Positions 63,991 to 64,000 of a stretch of 64,000 nucleotides of DNA are shown here, one piece after another. The stretch covers positions 16,224 to 80,223 of the forward strand of contig JAFWPH010000053.1 in the NCBI GenBank assembly GCA_017509605.1, read 5' to 3'. The number at the start of each line of letters is the position of its first letter. Positions within the stretch are counted from its first letter, which is position 1. Both the position numbers and the translations under genes were made by a program. The DNA is from Bacteroidaceae bacterium (lineage in GTDB: Bacteria; Bacteroidota; Bacteroidia; Bacteroidales; Bacteroidaceae). Below the pieces are notes generated by a model. The model ran no database searches, had not been told where the DNA came from, and was given only the letters and a program-made list of their open reading frames with translations.

Positions 63991-64000
63991 CACAAATCAA

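Overview
The window looks like chromosomal DNA from a Bacteroidota, most likely a Prevotella-type member of the Bacteroidales. The pointers are SusC/SusD (RagA/RagB) pairs, many lipoproteins with Bacteroidota-style signal peptides, a xylanase fused to a feruloyl esterase of the rumen/gut Prevotella type, TamB next to a lipoprotein TamA-like partner (TamL), A-rich rather than Shine-Dalgarno leaders, and promoter elements fitting the Bacteroidota consensus TTTG / TAnnTTTG.

Layout. 1-7.2 kb: housekeeping and scattered secreted genes (an alpha-helical lipoprotein, alanine dehydrogenase, a pair of small lipoproteins, a GH10-CE1 xylanase/esterase, and an initiator tRNA-Met). 7.5-14.6 kb: the overlapping tamB-tamL envelope-assembly operon. 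14.7-35.0 kb: a large surface-glycan region with GT2 and GT4 glycosyltransferases, two LicD phosphotransferases, a pyruvyl-transferase-like protein, an APH-like sugar kinase and a nucleotidyltransferase/thymidylate-kinase-like fusion. An OmpA-family protein and an LruC-type lipoprotein interrupt it. It shows repeated paralogue pairs, a degenerate transposase and strand switching, as expected of a fast-evolving glycan locus. No flippase or polymerase lies inside the window.

35.1-54.3 kb: a secreted macroglobulin-domain protein, then a seven-gene co-directional locus FAS1-SusC-SusD-FAS1-FAS1-SusC-SusD. It has no recognisable glycoside hydrolase, so it looks like an uptake or adhesion system built on fasciclin-domain lipoproteins rather than a classical polysaccharide utilisation locus. 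54.5-56.4 kb: a membrane Ser/Thr kinase and an overlapping partner gene, bracketed by 43-nt direct repeats. 56.4-58.2 kb: an AAA-ATPase/PD-(D/E)XK gene whose promoter region is tandemly duplicated.

58.2-64.0 kb: a structured untranslated region and a GIY-YIG nuclease-like gene, then what I judge the most interesting part of the window. This is a compact, AT-rich, putative RiPP cluster: a 49-residue four-cysteine peptide, a terminator-like hairpin, an unknown 135-residue protein, two different radical SAM/SPASM proteins each with an N-terminal PqqD-like domain, and a metal-dependent amidohydrolase. The peptide gene is too short to be noticed in routine gene calling. The window ends in a fresh promoter and an inverted repeat.

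All functional calls come from reading the sequence against remembered family features; no database search was run.
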